Position numbers and translations under genes: made by a program
In this document: one piece after another, positions 42,310 through 50,795 of the stretch
Numbering within the stretch: position 1 is the stretch's first letter
Layout of the letters: each line of letters begins with the position of its first letter
NCBI GenBank assembly: GCA_964454545.1
Contig: CAYVTI010000002.1
Location: 1 to 64,000, forward strand
DNA length: 64,000 nt
DNA from: JABCZZ01 sp964454545
Lineage (GTDB): Bacteria > Pseudomonadota > Alphaproteobacteria > Rickettsiales > JABCZZ01
Reading direction: 5' to 3'
The notes under the pieces: model-generated
The model's input: only the letters and a program-made list of their open reading frames with translations
Database searches by the model: none
Told to the model about the DNA's origin: nothing

Positions 42310-43786
42310 TGTTGCCACCCTTTCCCTTGCTGAGACGAGAGATGTCCTGAAAGCGAAGAAAATTTCGGCTGTTGAGCTTGCGAAGGCGTATATCGGCAGC
42401 ATTGAGAAGCTTAACCCGGAGCTCAATGCGTTCATCACCACAACACCCGAGCGTGCGCTGGAAGGCGCGCAGGCTGCCGACAAGCGGATTGCCTCGGGCA
42501 GCGCGGGGGCGCTTGAGGGCATACCGCTTGCGATCAAGGACCTGTTCTGTACCGCAGGAGTGAAAACCACTGCCGGATCGAAAATCCTTGAAAATTTTGT
42601 CCCGCCTTACGAGTCTTTTGTGACTGCAAAGCTGTGGCAGGCAGGGGCGGTGATGCTCGGCAAAACCAATCTCGACGAATTCGCGATGGGCTCGTCCAAT
42701 ACCACGAGTTACTTCGGCAACGTCATAAGTCCATGGAAGGCAAAGGGCAGCGGCAAGGATCTGGTGCCGGGCGGCTCAAGCGGCGGCTCTGCGGCAGCGG
42801 TGTCCGCGCGCATGTGCCTGGCCGCGACCGGTACGGATACGGGCGGCTCCATCCGCCAGCCCGCTTCGTTCTGCGGTATCGTCGGTATCAAGCCGACCTA
42901 CGGACGCTGCTCGCGCTGGGGGACGGTGGCCTTTGCCAGCTCGCTCGATCAGGCAGGCATGTTCGCGCGCAATGTGCGCGACGCTGCCATTGTGCAAACG
43001 GTGATATCGGGACATGATCCAAAGGATTCAACATCGTCGCCGCGTGCTGTGCCGGATTTCGAGAAAGCCTTAACCGGGAATGTGAAAGGCCTGAAGATAG
43101 GCATACCCAGGGAATACCGTCCGGACGGCATGGATAAAGAAATTGCTGCGCTCTGGGATAAGGGCATCGCATGGCTGAAAAGCGCCGGGGCGGAAGTGAT
43201 GGATATCAGCCTGCCGCACACCAAATATGCGCTGGCCACTTACTACATTATCGCGCCTGCCGAAGCTTCTTCCAACCTTGCGCGCTATGACGGCATACGC
43301 TATGGCCTGCGCGTGACGCCGGAGAGCGGCTCGCTGAACGATTTATATTGCAAGACCCGCGCTGCCGGGTTCGGCAACGAAGTGAAACGCCGCATCATGA
43401 TCGGCACCTATGTGCTTTCCGCCGGGTACTACGATGCCTATTACAAGAAAGCCCAGCGCGTGCGTTATCTCATCGCCAAGGATTTTAAGGACGCGTTTGC
43501 CAAAGTAGATGCAATTCTTACCCCAACAGCGCCGAGCGCGGCCTTTGCTATTGGTGAGAACAGCAATGATCCGGTCGCGATGTACTTAAATGACGTGTTC
43601 ACTGTGCCGACCAGCCTCGCAGGCCTGCCTGCGATTTCCATCCCCGCCGGGCTTTCCGGCAGCGGATTGCCGCTGGGCCTGCAGATTATCGGCAGGGCGT
43701 TTGACGAAGAGACCGTGTTCCGCGTCGCGGGTGTGATGGAGCAAGCCGCGCAGTTCAAGGCGGTTCCGGAAGGAGTAGTGGTATGA
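42302..43786 (+). CDS. gatA: Glutamyl/aspartyl-tRNA amidotransferase subunit A
   Basis: 494 residues. Amidase-signature enzyme: catalytic Lys in AIKDLFCTAGVKTTAGS, Ser-cisSer in GGSSGGSAAAV, nucleophile in GTDTGGSIRQPASFCG. Releases ammonia from Gln to convert Glu-tRNA(Gln) or Asp-tRNA(Asn), implying indirect charging. Overlaps the accessory gene at 43783 by 4 bases; gatB is displaced 1.06 kb downstream. Confidence 0.96.
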   Translation: MSNVATLSLAETRDVLKAKKISAVELAKAYIGSIEKLNPELNAFITTTPERALEGAQAADKRIASGSAGALEGIPLAIKDLFCTAGVKTTAGSKILENFVPPYESFVTAKLWQAGAVMLGKTNLDEFAMGSSNTTSYFGNVISPWKAKGSGKDLVPGGSSGGSAAAVSARMCLAATGTDTGGSIRQPASFCGIVGIKPTYGRCSRWGTVAFASSLDQAGMFARNVRDAAIVQTVISGHDPKDSTSSPRAVPDFEKALTGNVKGLKIGIPREYRPDGMDKEIAALWDKGIAWLKSAGAEVMDISLPHTKYALATYYIIAPAEASSNLARYDGIRYGLRVTPESGSLNDLYCKTRAAGFGNEVKRRIMIGTYVLSAGYYDAYYKKAQRVRYLIAKDFKDAFAKVDAILTPTAPSAAFAIGENSNDPVAMYLNDVFTVPTSLAGLPAISIPAGLSGSGLPLGLQIIGRAFDEETVFRVAGVMEQAAQFKAVPEGVVV

Positions 43787-44322
43787 GCGAGAATAAGTCA
43801 AGCTTACAGAAGCATGGAGATTATAAAGAGCTATTTACAGAATTTGGTTATGCCATGTATATGCTCCAAATTCTTGAGTACATGATAATAAATATAATTT
43901 TCTTTGACGATATTCCTAGGAAAATAAAAGAGGCTAAAACGGAACAAGAATGGGATGATATTGTTAATTCATTTTATCAGAAATATTTTAATAAAAGAAC
44001 CTTTGGTCCCATAATAGAAGATATAAAGAAAAAGGTTACATGTTCCGATAATCTTGTGGCTTTATTAGAGCGAACATTAAAGCAAAGGAATTATCTGGCA
44101 CATCATCTTTTTCGTAGTAATGCAGCAGGTTTGATGAATGCAGTTGGAAAAGAGAAAATTCTAAAAGAATTAGTAAGTGCTCAAGAATTATTTACTGAGA
44201 CACGGGGAGAATTAGAAGAACTGGCAAAACCTATAAATGCAAGAGTCGGATTTACTGACGAGGTCATAGATAAATTGTTTGAGCAGCACAAAGCTGAGCT
44301 TGGTATAGAGGAAGTTGTATGA
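43783..44322 (+). CDS. HEPN-like hypothetical protein inserted in the gat operon
   Basis: 179 residues, AT-rich (many AAA/ATA/TTT codons), unlike gatA and gatB. All-helical, with LLERTLKQRNYLAHHLFRS: R102-x4-H107, the R-x4-6-H motif of HEPN domains (RNases and toxins), here in the RNxLAHH version. No membrane segment. Overlaps the stops/starts of gatA and of the nuclease gene by four bases (ATGA, 43783 and 44319). It may pair with the downstream DUF559 protein, but function is unknown, and the HEPN assignment rests on the motif and helical content only. Confidence 0.6.
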   Translation: MSENKSSLQKHGDYKELFTEFGYAMYMLQILEYMIINIIFFDDIPRKIKEAKTEQEWDDIVNSFYQKYFNKRTFGPIIEDIKKKVTCSDNLVALLERTLKQRNYLAHHLFRSNAAGLMNAVGKEKILKELVSAQELFTETRGELEELAKPINARVGFTDEVIDKLFEQHKAELGIEEVV

Positions 44323-44849
44323 GTTACCACAATACGACGATTGTGGAAATATCCTCCCCCTTGAGGGGGGAGGTCGGCGCGAATGCGCCGGGAGGGGGTG
44401 ATTTTATAATTGATAATACCCCTACCTTAGTCCTCCCCTCTACAGGGAGAGGAAAGAAACCTTTTACCAAGACCGCTCAGCGGAGAGCGAAAAATTTGCG
44501 CAATAACTTAACCGAAGCCGAAAAGAAGCTGTGGTATTTTCTTCGTAATAATCAACTCGGAGTGAAATTCCGCAGACAACAGCCTATCGGAAAATATATA
44601 GTCGATTTTATCTGTTTCGATAAGTCCCTCATCATTGAATTAGATGGTGGCCAGCACGGAAGCAACCAAAGTTATGATATCGTCCGTGATGACTTCCTGA
44701 AACGCGAAAATTTTACAGTATTACGTTTCTGGAATAATGAGATCATGGAAAATATGGACGGAGTACTGGAAGTGATTGTGAAACACTTGGCCCACCCCCT
44801 CCTGACCTCCCCCCTCCAGGGGGAGGAAACGGTGAAGGAGGTTGTATGA
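44319..44849 (+). CDS. DUF559/Vsr-like endonuclease-domain protein
   Basis: 176 residues. Core from about residue 52: AQRRAKNLRNNLTEAEKKLWYFLRN, VKFRRQQPIGKYIVDFICFDKSLIIELDGGQH, LRFWNNEIMENMDGVL. D96, E107 and D109 fit the PD-(D/E)xK site of DUF559, related to very-short-patch-repair endonucleases. The first 45 residues (SSPLRGEVGANAPGGG, LPSTGRGK) and the last 18 (HPLLTSPLQGEE) are translated palindromic repeats, not part of the fold. ATGA overlaps on both sides tie it to the HEPN-like gene and gatB. Confidence 0.8.
   Translation: MSYHNTTIVEISSPLRGEVGANAPGGGDFIIDNTPTLVLPSTGRGKKPFTKTAQRRAKNLRNNLTEAEKKLWYFLRNNQLGVKFRRQQPIGKYIVDFICFDKSLIIELDGGQHGSNQSYDIVRDDFLKRENFTVLRFWNNEIMENMDGVLEVIVKHLAHPLLTSPLQGEETVKEVV
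44352..44451. repeat. GC-rich palindromic repeat at 5' end of the DUF559 gene
   Basis: TCCTCCCCCTTGAGGGGGGA begins a head segment (44352-44399) that ends in GGAGGGGGTG; after an AT-rich centre the sequence returns ACCCCTACC...TCCTCCCCTC...AGGGAGAGGA (44417-44451). Arms are imperfect inverted copies. The whole element is inside the reading frame. Confidence 0.75.
44791..44827. repeat. Inverted partial copy of the same repeat at the 3' end
   Basis: CCCACCCCCTCCTGACCTCC followed by CCAGGGGGAGGA is an inverted partial copy of the 44352-44399 head. It gives the end of the DUF559 protein and lies just before the gatB start, so the gene is bracketed by repeats of one family. Confidence 0.7.
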
Positions 44850-46303
44850 CTTCCTCGTACCATATCAAAGGCCAAACCGGCGAATGGGAAGTGATCCTGG
44901 GTCTGGAAGTGCATGCGCAGATCAAATCGAAATCCAAGCTTTTTTCCGGCGCGCCCAATGACTTCGGCGCGGAACCCAATGAAAATGTTTCATTGGTGGA
45001 TGCCGGAATGCCTGGAATGCTGCCGGTCATCAATGCATACTGCATCGAGCAGGCGGTGCGTACCGGGTTGGGGCTGAAGGCGCAGATTAATTTGCATTCG
45101 GTGTTCGACCGCAAGAATTATTTCTATCCCGATCTGCCGCAGGGCTACCAGATTTCGCAGTATCTGGAACCGATTGTCGGCAAGGGAGAAATGATCATTG
45201 ATATGCCCGACGGCAGCACGCGCACGATTGGCATCACCCGCCTGCATCTGGAGCAGGATGCGGGCAAGTCCCTGCATGAAAACAGCGGGAAATACAGCCT
45301 GATAGATCTCAACCGCGCCGGAATCGCGCTGATGGAAATCGTCTCCGAGCCGGATATGCGCTCGCCGGAAGAAGCCGGGCTGTACCTCAAGAAACTGCGC
45401 TCCATCGTGCGCTATCTCGGCACCTGTGACGGCGATATGGAAAAAGGCAGCATGCGCTGCGACGTCAATGTCTCGGTGCGCAAGCCCGGTGCGCCGCTCG
45501 GCACGCGCTGCGAAATCAAGAACGTCAACTCGGTGCGCTTCATGATGAAAGCCATTGAATTCGAGGCGGCGCGGCAGGTGGAAATACTGGAAAGCGGCGG
45601 GCAGGTGGATCAGGAAACCCGGCTGTTTGACGCTTCAACCGGTGAAACCCGCACCATGCGCAGCAAGGAAGACGCGCATGATTACCGCTACTTCCCCGAT
45701 CCCGATCTGCTGCCTCTCGAATTCCCGCAGGAATTCGTGGATAAGATTAAAGCCGGTCTGCCCGAATTGCCGGACGAAAAGAAGGCGCGCTATATCAGTG
45801 AATTAGGGCTATCCGCTTATGACGCCAGCGTGCTGGTGGCGGATCAGGCAACTACCGCGTTCTTTGAGACGGTGGCGAAAAAACATAACGCGAAGCTTGC
45901 TTCCAACTGGATTACGGCGGAGCTGTTCGGACGGCTCAACAAGGCTGGGCTGGAGATTGACGCATCGCCGGTAAGCGTTGAAAAAATGAGCGGGTTGCTG
46001 GGGCTTATCGAAAATAACACGATTTCCGGCAAAATCGCCAAGATAGTGTTTGACAAAATGTTTGAAACCGGCAAAGACGCCGCGCAGATTGTGGAAGAGG
46101 AAGGGCTTAAGCAGGTCACCGACACCGGCGCGATCGAGAAAATCATCGACGACGTCATGACTGCCAATCCGGATAAAGTGGCCGAATACCGTTCAGGGAA
46201 AGACAAGCTGTTCGCATTCTTTATCGGGCAGGTGATGAAGCTGTCCGGTGGCAAGGCGAACCCGCAGGCGGTCAACGAATTACTGAAGAAGAAACTGAGC
46301 TGA
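44846..46303 (+). CDS. gatB: Aspartyl/glutamyl-tRNA amidotransferase subunit B
   Basis: 485 residues. WEVILGLEVHAQIKSKSKLFSG, DRKNYFYPDLPQGYQISQY, LHLEQDAGKSLH, DLNRAGIALMEIVSEPDMRSPEEA, GSMRCDVNVSVR and CEIKNVNSVRF are family hallmarks; the C-terminal YqeY-like tail binds tRNA. GatB phosphorylates the misacylated Glu or Asp. The ATG overlaps the DUF559 stop by 4 bases. Confidence 0.96.
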   Translation: MTSSYHIKGQTGEWEVILGLEVHAQIKSKSKLFSGAPNDFGAEPNENVSLVDAGMPGMLPVINAYCIEQAVRTGLGLKAQINLHSVFDRKNYFYPDLPQGYQISQYLEPIVGKGEMIIDMPDGSTRTIGITRLHLEQDAGKSLHENSGKYSLIDLNRAGIALMEIVSEPDMRSPEEAGLYLKKLRSIVRYLGTCDGDMEKGSMRCDVNVSVRKPGAPLGTRCEIKNVNSVRFMMKAIEFEAARQVEILESGGQVDQETRLFDASTGETRTMRSKEDAHDYRYFPDPDLLPLEFPQEFVDKIKAGLPELPDEKKARYISELGLSAYDASVLVADQATTAFFETVAKKHNAKLASNWITAELFGRLNKAGLEIDASPVSVEKMSGLLGLIENNTISGKIAKIVFDKMFETGKDAAQIVEEEGLKQVTDTGAIEKIIDDVMTANPDKVAEYRSGKDKLFAFFIGQVMKLSGGKANPQAVNELLKKKLS

Positions 46304-46306
46304 ATT

Positions 46307-48322
46307 ATGAAAAATGCATCGATGAAAGCAGAAACCATGTCAGAGGCTTTGGCCCCGCATCAGGAAATGGCAAACGCCATACGCGCGCTGGCGATGGATG
46401 CGGTGGAAAAGGCCAATTCCGGCCATCCCGGCATGCCGATGGGCATGGCGGATGTGGCAACCGTGCTTTTCCGCGATTTCCTCAAATTCGATCCGAAAAA
46501 CCCGCGCTGGACGGATCGTGATCGCTTTGTGCTTTCCGCTGGTCATGGCTCGATGCTGATCTACGCGCTCCTCTATCTCACCGGCTATGAGGACGTGACG
46601 ATTGAGGATCTCAGGAAGTTCCGCCAGCTTGGGGCGAAGACCGCAGGCCATCCGGAATACGGCCACGCAAGCGGCATAGAGACGACCACCGGCCCGCTCG
46701 GGCAGGGGCTTGCCAACGCCGTCGGCATGGCGCTCGCGGAAAGGATGATGGCGGCGCGCTTCGGTGAAATCACCGATCATAAAACTTATGTGATCGTGGG
46801 AGACGGCTGTCTGATGGAAGGCATATCGCAGGAAGCGATTTCCCTTGCCGGGCACCTGAAGCTGAACAAATTAATCGCGTTGTTTGACGATAACAGCATA
46901 TCCATCGACGGGCCCACGAGCCTCGCGACATCCGAAGATACGATAAAGCGTTTTGAAGCCAGCGGCTGGAATACGATGGCGGTGAACGGGCATAACGAAG
47001 CGGAAATAAAGGAAGCTCTTGGCAAGGCGCAGCATTCCGACAAGCCTGTGCTGATAGCCTGCAAGACTACGATTGCGTTTGGCGCTCCCACCAAGGCAGG
47101 CAAAGCCTCAAGCCACGGCTCGCCGCTCGGCAAGGAGGAAATCGAAGGCGCGCGCGCGAAGCTCGGCTGGAACCACCCGCCGTTTGAAATACCGGAGCGT
47201 ATCCTTGCAAGCTGGCGGAGCGTGGGCGAGCGCCGCTCGGCGGCCTACGAGGAATGGAATGCGCGCTATGCCGCCCATCCGTCTGTGGAATTCGAACGCA
47301 TGCTTTCCGGGAAGCTTCCTTCCGGCTGGCAGGAAAAACTACAGGAGTTGAAGAAGGCGATTGTTGCAAAGCAGCCTAATGAGGCGACCCGCAAATCGTC
47401 CCAGGATGTACTCGAGGTGGTCAACCCGCTCATCCCCGAAATAATCGGTGGCTCAGCGGATTTGTCAGGATCAAACAACACCAAGACTAAAACGCTTGGC
47501 GTTATTTCTGCGAATGATTTCAGCGGCCGCTATATCCATTATGGCGTGCGCGAGCATGCGATGGGCGCGGTGATGAACGGGCTTGCGCTGCATGGCAGTT
47601 TCATCCCTTACGGCGGCACGTTCCTCGTGTTCAGCGATTATTGCCGCCCGGCGATACGTCTGGCGGCGCTGATGGGCCTGCGCGTTATTTTCGTCATGAC
47701 GCATGATTCCATCGGCGTGGGCGAAGACGGCCCGACGCATCAGCCCATTGAACATCTGGCATCGCTCCGCGCTATTCCCAACCTTCACGTGTTCCGTCCC
47801 TGCGATGCGAGTGAAACCGCGGAATGCTGGGAGATCGCGATCCAGTCGAAGCATACGCCGTCCGTCCTCTGCCTTACCCGCCAGAACCTGCCGTCGCTGC
47901 GCCTTGAATACGCGGCTGAGAATCTCTGCGAACGCGGCGCGTACGTCATCCGGGATGAGGCGAGGCATATCCGCAGCAACCTGCAGGTGACGCTGGTTGC
48001 GACTGGCTCTGAGGTAAGCATCGCGGTCGAGGCGCAAAAGCTCCTTTCCGCGCAGAATGTGCTTTCACGGGTGGTATCCATGCCGTGCATGGAGATGTTT
48101 GATGCCCAGCCGGAATCCTACCGCAGGAAAGTAATTGAGGACGGTACGATCGTCGTCGCTATTGAAGCGGCGAGCAAATTCGGGTGGGGCAAATATATCG
48201 GCGAATACGGCATGTTCATCGGCATGGAAGGGTTCGGCGCATCCGGTCCGGCCCCGGATCTTTACAAGCATTTCGGCATCACCGCCGAAGATATCGTGAA
48301 GAAGGTGATGGAAAGAATATGA
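46307..48322 (+). CDS. tkt: Transketolase
   Basis: 671 residues. ThDP-dependent transfer of two-carbon units in the pentose phosphate pathway. N-terminal MDAVEKANSGHPGMPMGMAD, the ThDP/Mg motif GDGCLMEGISQEAISLAGH...FDDNSIS, the middle domain YGVREHAMGAVMNGLALHG, and THDSIGVGEDGPTHQPIEHLASLR. First gene of tkt-gap-pgk; stop overlaps gap by 4 bases. Confidence 0.96.
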   Translation: MKNASMKAETMSEALAPHQEMANAIRALAMDAVEKANSGHPGMPMGMADVATVLFRDFLKFDPKNPRWTDRDRFVLSAGHGSMLIYALLYLTGYEDVTIEDLRKFRQLGAKTAGHPEYGHASGIETTTGPLGQGLANAVGMALAERMMAARFGEITDHKTYVIVGDGCLMEGISQEAISLAGHLKLNKLIALFDDNSISIDGPTSLATSEDTIKRFEASGWNTMAVNGHNEAEIKEALGKAQHSDKPVLIACKTTIAFGAPTKAGKASSHGSPLGKEEIEGARAKLGWNHPPFEIPERILASWRSVGERRSAAYEEWNARYAAHPSVEFERMLSGKLPSGWQEKLQELKKAIVAKQPNEATRKSSQDVLEVVNPLIPEIIGGSADLSGSNNTKTKTLGVISANDFSGRYIHYGVREHAMGAVMNGLALHGSFIPYGGTFLVFSDYCRPAIRLAALMGLRVIFVMTHDSIGVGEDGPTHQPIEHLASLRAIPNLHVFRPCDASETAECWEIAIQSKHTPSVLCLTRQNLPSLRLEYAAENLCERGAYVIRDEARHIRSNLQVTLVATGSEVSIAVEAQKLLSAQNVLSRVVSMPCMEMFDAQPESYRRKVIEDGTIVVAIEAASKFGWGKYIGEYGMFIGMEGFGASGPAPDLYKHFGITAEDIVKKVMERI

Positions 48323-49320
48323 CGATAAGAGTTGCAATTAACGGGCTGGGGCGCATCGGCAGGTGCGTCATCCGGGCGTTGGTTGAAACCGGGCGCAAGG
48401 ATATCGAGATAGTAGCCGTCAATGGCCCTGCGCCAGTGGAAACACATGTGCATTTGCTGAAATACGACTCGGTGCATGGCGCTTTTCGCGGTGGAGTGAA
48501 GGCTTCCGGCAATGGCATCGATGTTGGCCGCGGTGTGATACGGCTCACGCATGAAAAGGATATTGCTAAACTTGACTGGTCGGGTGTGGATGTCGTCCTG
48601 GAATGCTCCGGCAAATTCACCAAGCGTGCTGACGCTGCCCGGCATCTTGCGTGCGGCGCGAAGCGGGTGCTGGTTTCCGCGCCTTCGCCCGATGCGGACT
48701 CCACAATCGTGTATGGAGTCAACAATCATGCATTCAGGCCTGAGCATCAGGTAGTCTCTGTTGGATCATGCACGACCAACTGCCTCGCGCCCGTAGCGCG
48801 GGTGCTCCACAATGCCGTGGGCATTGAGAGTGGCTTCATGACCACGATTCACTCTTACACCGGCGATCAGAATCTGGTGGACGGCAGCCACAAGGATCTG
48901 CGCCGCGCGCGCGCCGCCACCATGTCGATGGTGCCGACGTCTACGGGCGCGGCCAAGGCTATCGGTCTCGTGCTTCCGGAGCTGGAAGGAAGGCTTGGGG
49001 GCACTGCCATCCGCGTGCCGACGCCGAATGTTTCGCTCGTCGATCTCACGTTCCAGAGCGCAAAAGACACAAGCAGGGACGAAATAAACAAAGCGATAGC
49101 GGAAGCGGCGCAGGGCGCGCTGAAAGGCGTGCTTGCCACGTGCGATGAACCGCTGGTTTCGGTTGATTTCAATCATCACCCGGCAAGCTCGATCTTCGAC
49201 CTTACTGGCACGTATGTTACGGGAAAACGTTTTTGTCGCGTAAGTTCGTGGTATGATAATGAATGGGGATTTTCCTGCCGCATGCTGGACGTGGCGAAGT
49301 TAGTGGCCAGTGATCAGTGA
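48319..49320 (+). CDS. gap: Glyceraldehyde-3-phosphate dehydrogenase
   Basis: 333 residues from ATG 48319. INGLGRIGRCVIRAL is the NAD(P) loop, SVGSCTTNCLAPVARVL holds the catalytic Cys (about residue 151), IHSYTGDQN the catalytic His region. After the second strand the sequence is AVNGPAPVETHVHLL rather than AxNDLxD: the Asp that binds the NAD ribose is missing, so NADP(H) use or dual use is likely. The last codons lie in a GTGATCAGTGATCGGTGGC word repeat. Coupled to tkt. Confidence 0.94.
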   Translation: MTIRVAINGLGRIGRCVIRALVETGRKDIEIVAVNGPAPVETHVHLLKYDSVHGAFRGGVKASGNGIDVGRGVIRLTHEKDIAKLDWSGVDVVLECSGKFTKRADAARHLACGAKRVLVSAPSPDADSTIVYGVNNHAFRPEHQVVSVGSCTTNCLAPVARVLHNAVGIESGFMTTIHSYTGDQNLVDGSHKDLRRARAATMSMVPTSTGAAKAIGLVLPELEGRLGGTAIRVPTPNVSLVDLTFQSAKDTSRDEINKAIAEAAQGALKGVLATCDEPLVSVDFNHHPASSIFDLTGTYVTGKRFCRVSSWYDNEWGFSCRMLDVAKLVASDQ

Positions 49321-49352
49321 TCGGTGGCTGGAAATTGCTTGGGTACAGGGAG

Positions 49353-49434
49353 GAGGCCAGCTACTCAAGAGCAGCTGGACGGCGGCCTCGCAGGGGAGAT
49401 TTTACGAAGTAAAATCGGGGGCAGCGTGCCCCCT
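49353..49434 (+). promoter_or_regulatory. Three hairpins in the gap-pgk spacer
   Basis: GAGGCC...GGCCTC (49353-49389, containing an inner CCAGCT/AGCTGG stem), GATTTTAC/GTAAAATC (49398-49416) and GGGGGCA/TGCCCCC (49417-49433). The last is followed by TATAAAA instead of a T-run, so it is more likely a processing or stability element than a terminator. Confidence 0.45.
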
Positions 49435-49449
49435 ATAAAAGGTTAACCG

Positions 49450-50682
49450 ATGTCTAAAAAATTTCCTACGCTTGGCGACATCAACATAAAGGATAAACGC
49501 GTCGTCGTGCGCATGGATCTCAATGTGCCCATGGTGGCGGGCAGGGTGACGGATAATACAAGGATTGTAAGGCTGCTGCCGACGATTCATGAGCTTGTCA
49601 GGAAAAAAGCAAAAATCATCATCCTCTCGCATCTGGGCAGGCCTAAGGGCAGGTTCATCACAGACCTGTCGCTTGCGCCGCTGGTGGACGCGCTTGCCAG
49701 CGTGCTTCCCGGCGTTACCATCAGGTTCGGCGTTGATTGCATCGGCAAGGCGGCGGAAGACGCTGTAAAGAATCTGAAATCCGGGGAAATATTGCTGCTT
49801 GAGAATCTTCGCTTTCACGCGGGCGAAGAGGAAAACGATCCGGAATTCTCAAAGGCGCTCGCGAGTCTTGGCGACATCTACGTAAACGATGCGTTCTCCA
49901 GTTCGCACCGCGCCCATGCTTCTGTCGTAGGGATTACAAAGCACCTGCCGTTTGCAGCGGGCAGGTTGATGGAGGAAGAGCTCGATAATATCGAAAAGTT
50001 TTTCGGCAAAGTGGAGCGTCCTTTCACCGCCATCGTCGGCGGGGCGAAAGTATCGACCAAGCTTGAGCTTCTCGAGAGCCTTATTGCGAAAGTGGATAGC
50101 CTCATCATTGGCGGCGCGATGGCCAATACCTTCCTTTTTGCGCAAGGATTGAATGTCGGAAAATCGTTGTGTGAGGAGGACCTCAAGGATACGGCAAAAC
50201 GCATTCTCGCAGACGCAAAGAAGAGAGGCTGCGCGATCCATCTGCCCAGGGACGCTGTCGTTGCGGAGAATTTCGCCGCGCATGCGGCCAGCGAAGTGGT
50301 AAGTGTCAGCGAGATTCCCCAAAATGCGATGATTCTCGATATCGGGCCGGAAACGCTGAATTATTTTTCCGGAGTAATGCATGACACCAAGACATTGATC
50401 TGGAACGGGCCGCTAGGTGCCTTTGAAACCAATCCGTTTGACGTTTCCACCGTGAGTCTTGCGCGTGTCGTTGCCGCGCTTACCCGCAAGGGCAGGCTGA
50501 AAAGCGTGGCGGGCGGGGGGGATACGGTTGCGGCGATGACCTACTCAGGCCTTGCCGGAAGCTTCAGCTACCTTTCCACCGCGGGCGGCGCGTTCCTTGA
50601 ATGGCTCGAGGGCAAGATGCTGCCGGGGGTGGAAGCTTTGCAAAACAATAAAGTAGCTGCATCCGCGAAGAAAATCGTATAG
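49450..50682 (+). CDS. pgk: Phosphoglycerate kinase
   Basis: 410 residues. VVVRMDLNVPMVAGRVTDNTRI, LSHLGRPKG, LLENLRFHAGEE, DAFSSSHRAHASVVG (substrate-binding Arg), VGGAKVSTKLELLE, WNGPLGAFE and VAGGGDTVAAM (ATP site) are all in place. Reversible transfer of phosphate between 1,3-bisphosphoglycerate and ADP. AAGG about 8 bases upstream of the ATG. Confidence 0.97.
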   Translation: MSKKFPTLGDINIKDKRVVVRMDLNVPMVAGRVTDNTRIVRLLPTIHELVRKKAKIIILSHLGRPKGRFITDLSLAPLVDALASVLPGVTIRFGVDCIGKAAEDAVKNLKSGEILLLENLRFHAGEEENDPEFSKALASLGDIYVNDAFSSSHRAHASVVGITKHLPFAAGRLMEEELDNIEKFFGKVERPFTAIVGGAKVSTKLELLESLIAKVDSLIIGGAMANTFLFAQGLNVGKSLCEEDLKDTAKRILADAKKRGCAIHLPRDAVVAENFAAHAASEVVSVSEIPQNAMILDIGPETLNYFSGVMHDTKTLIWNGPLGAFETNPFDVSTVSLARVVAALTRKGRLKSVAGGGDTVAAMTYSGLAGSFSYLSTAGGAFLEWLEGKMLPGVEALQNNKVAASAKKIV

Positions 50683-50703
50683 CAATAAGTATCATAAGGA
50701 GGT

Positions 50704-50786
50704 GGGTAGAGTTGAGAGTTTAGAGTTGAGCGAAGCGCACCGTTTTCTGCCACTCCACTCTCAATTCTATCCACTCAACTCTCTGG
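50704..50786. repeat. Palindromic repeat between pgk and the RND gene
   Basis: Left part GTAGAGTTGAGAGTTTAGAG and right part CTCAATTCTATCCACTCAAC form imperfect inverted copies (words AGAGTTGAG / CTCAACTCT). It directly follows a perfect Shine-Dalgarno AAGGAGGT (50696-50703) that now lies 92 bases before the RND start codon. Confidence 0.65.
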
Positions 50787-50795
50787 TTTTACTTA

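Noticed and set aside
49417..49440. Rho-independent terminator between gap and pgk
   Set aside because: The G-rich stem is followed by TATAAAAGG, not a T-run, and pgk is expected to be co-transcribed.
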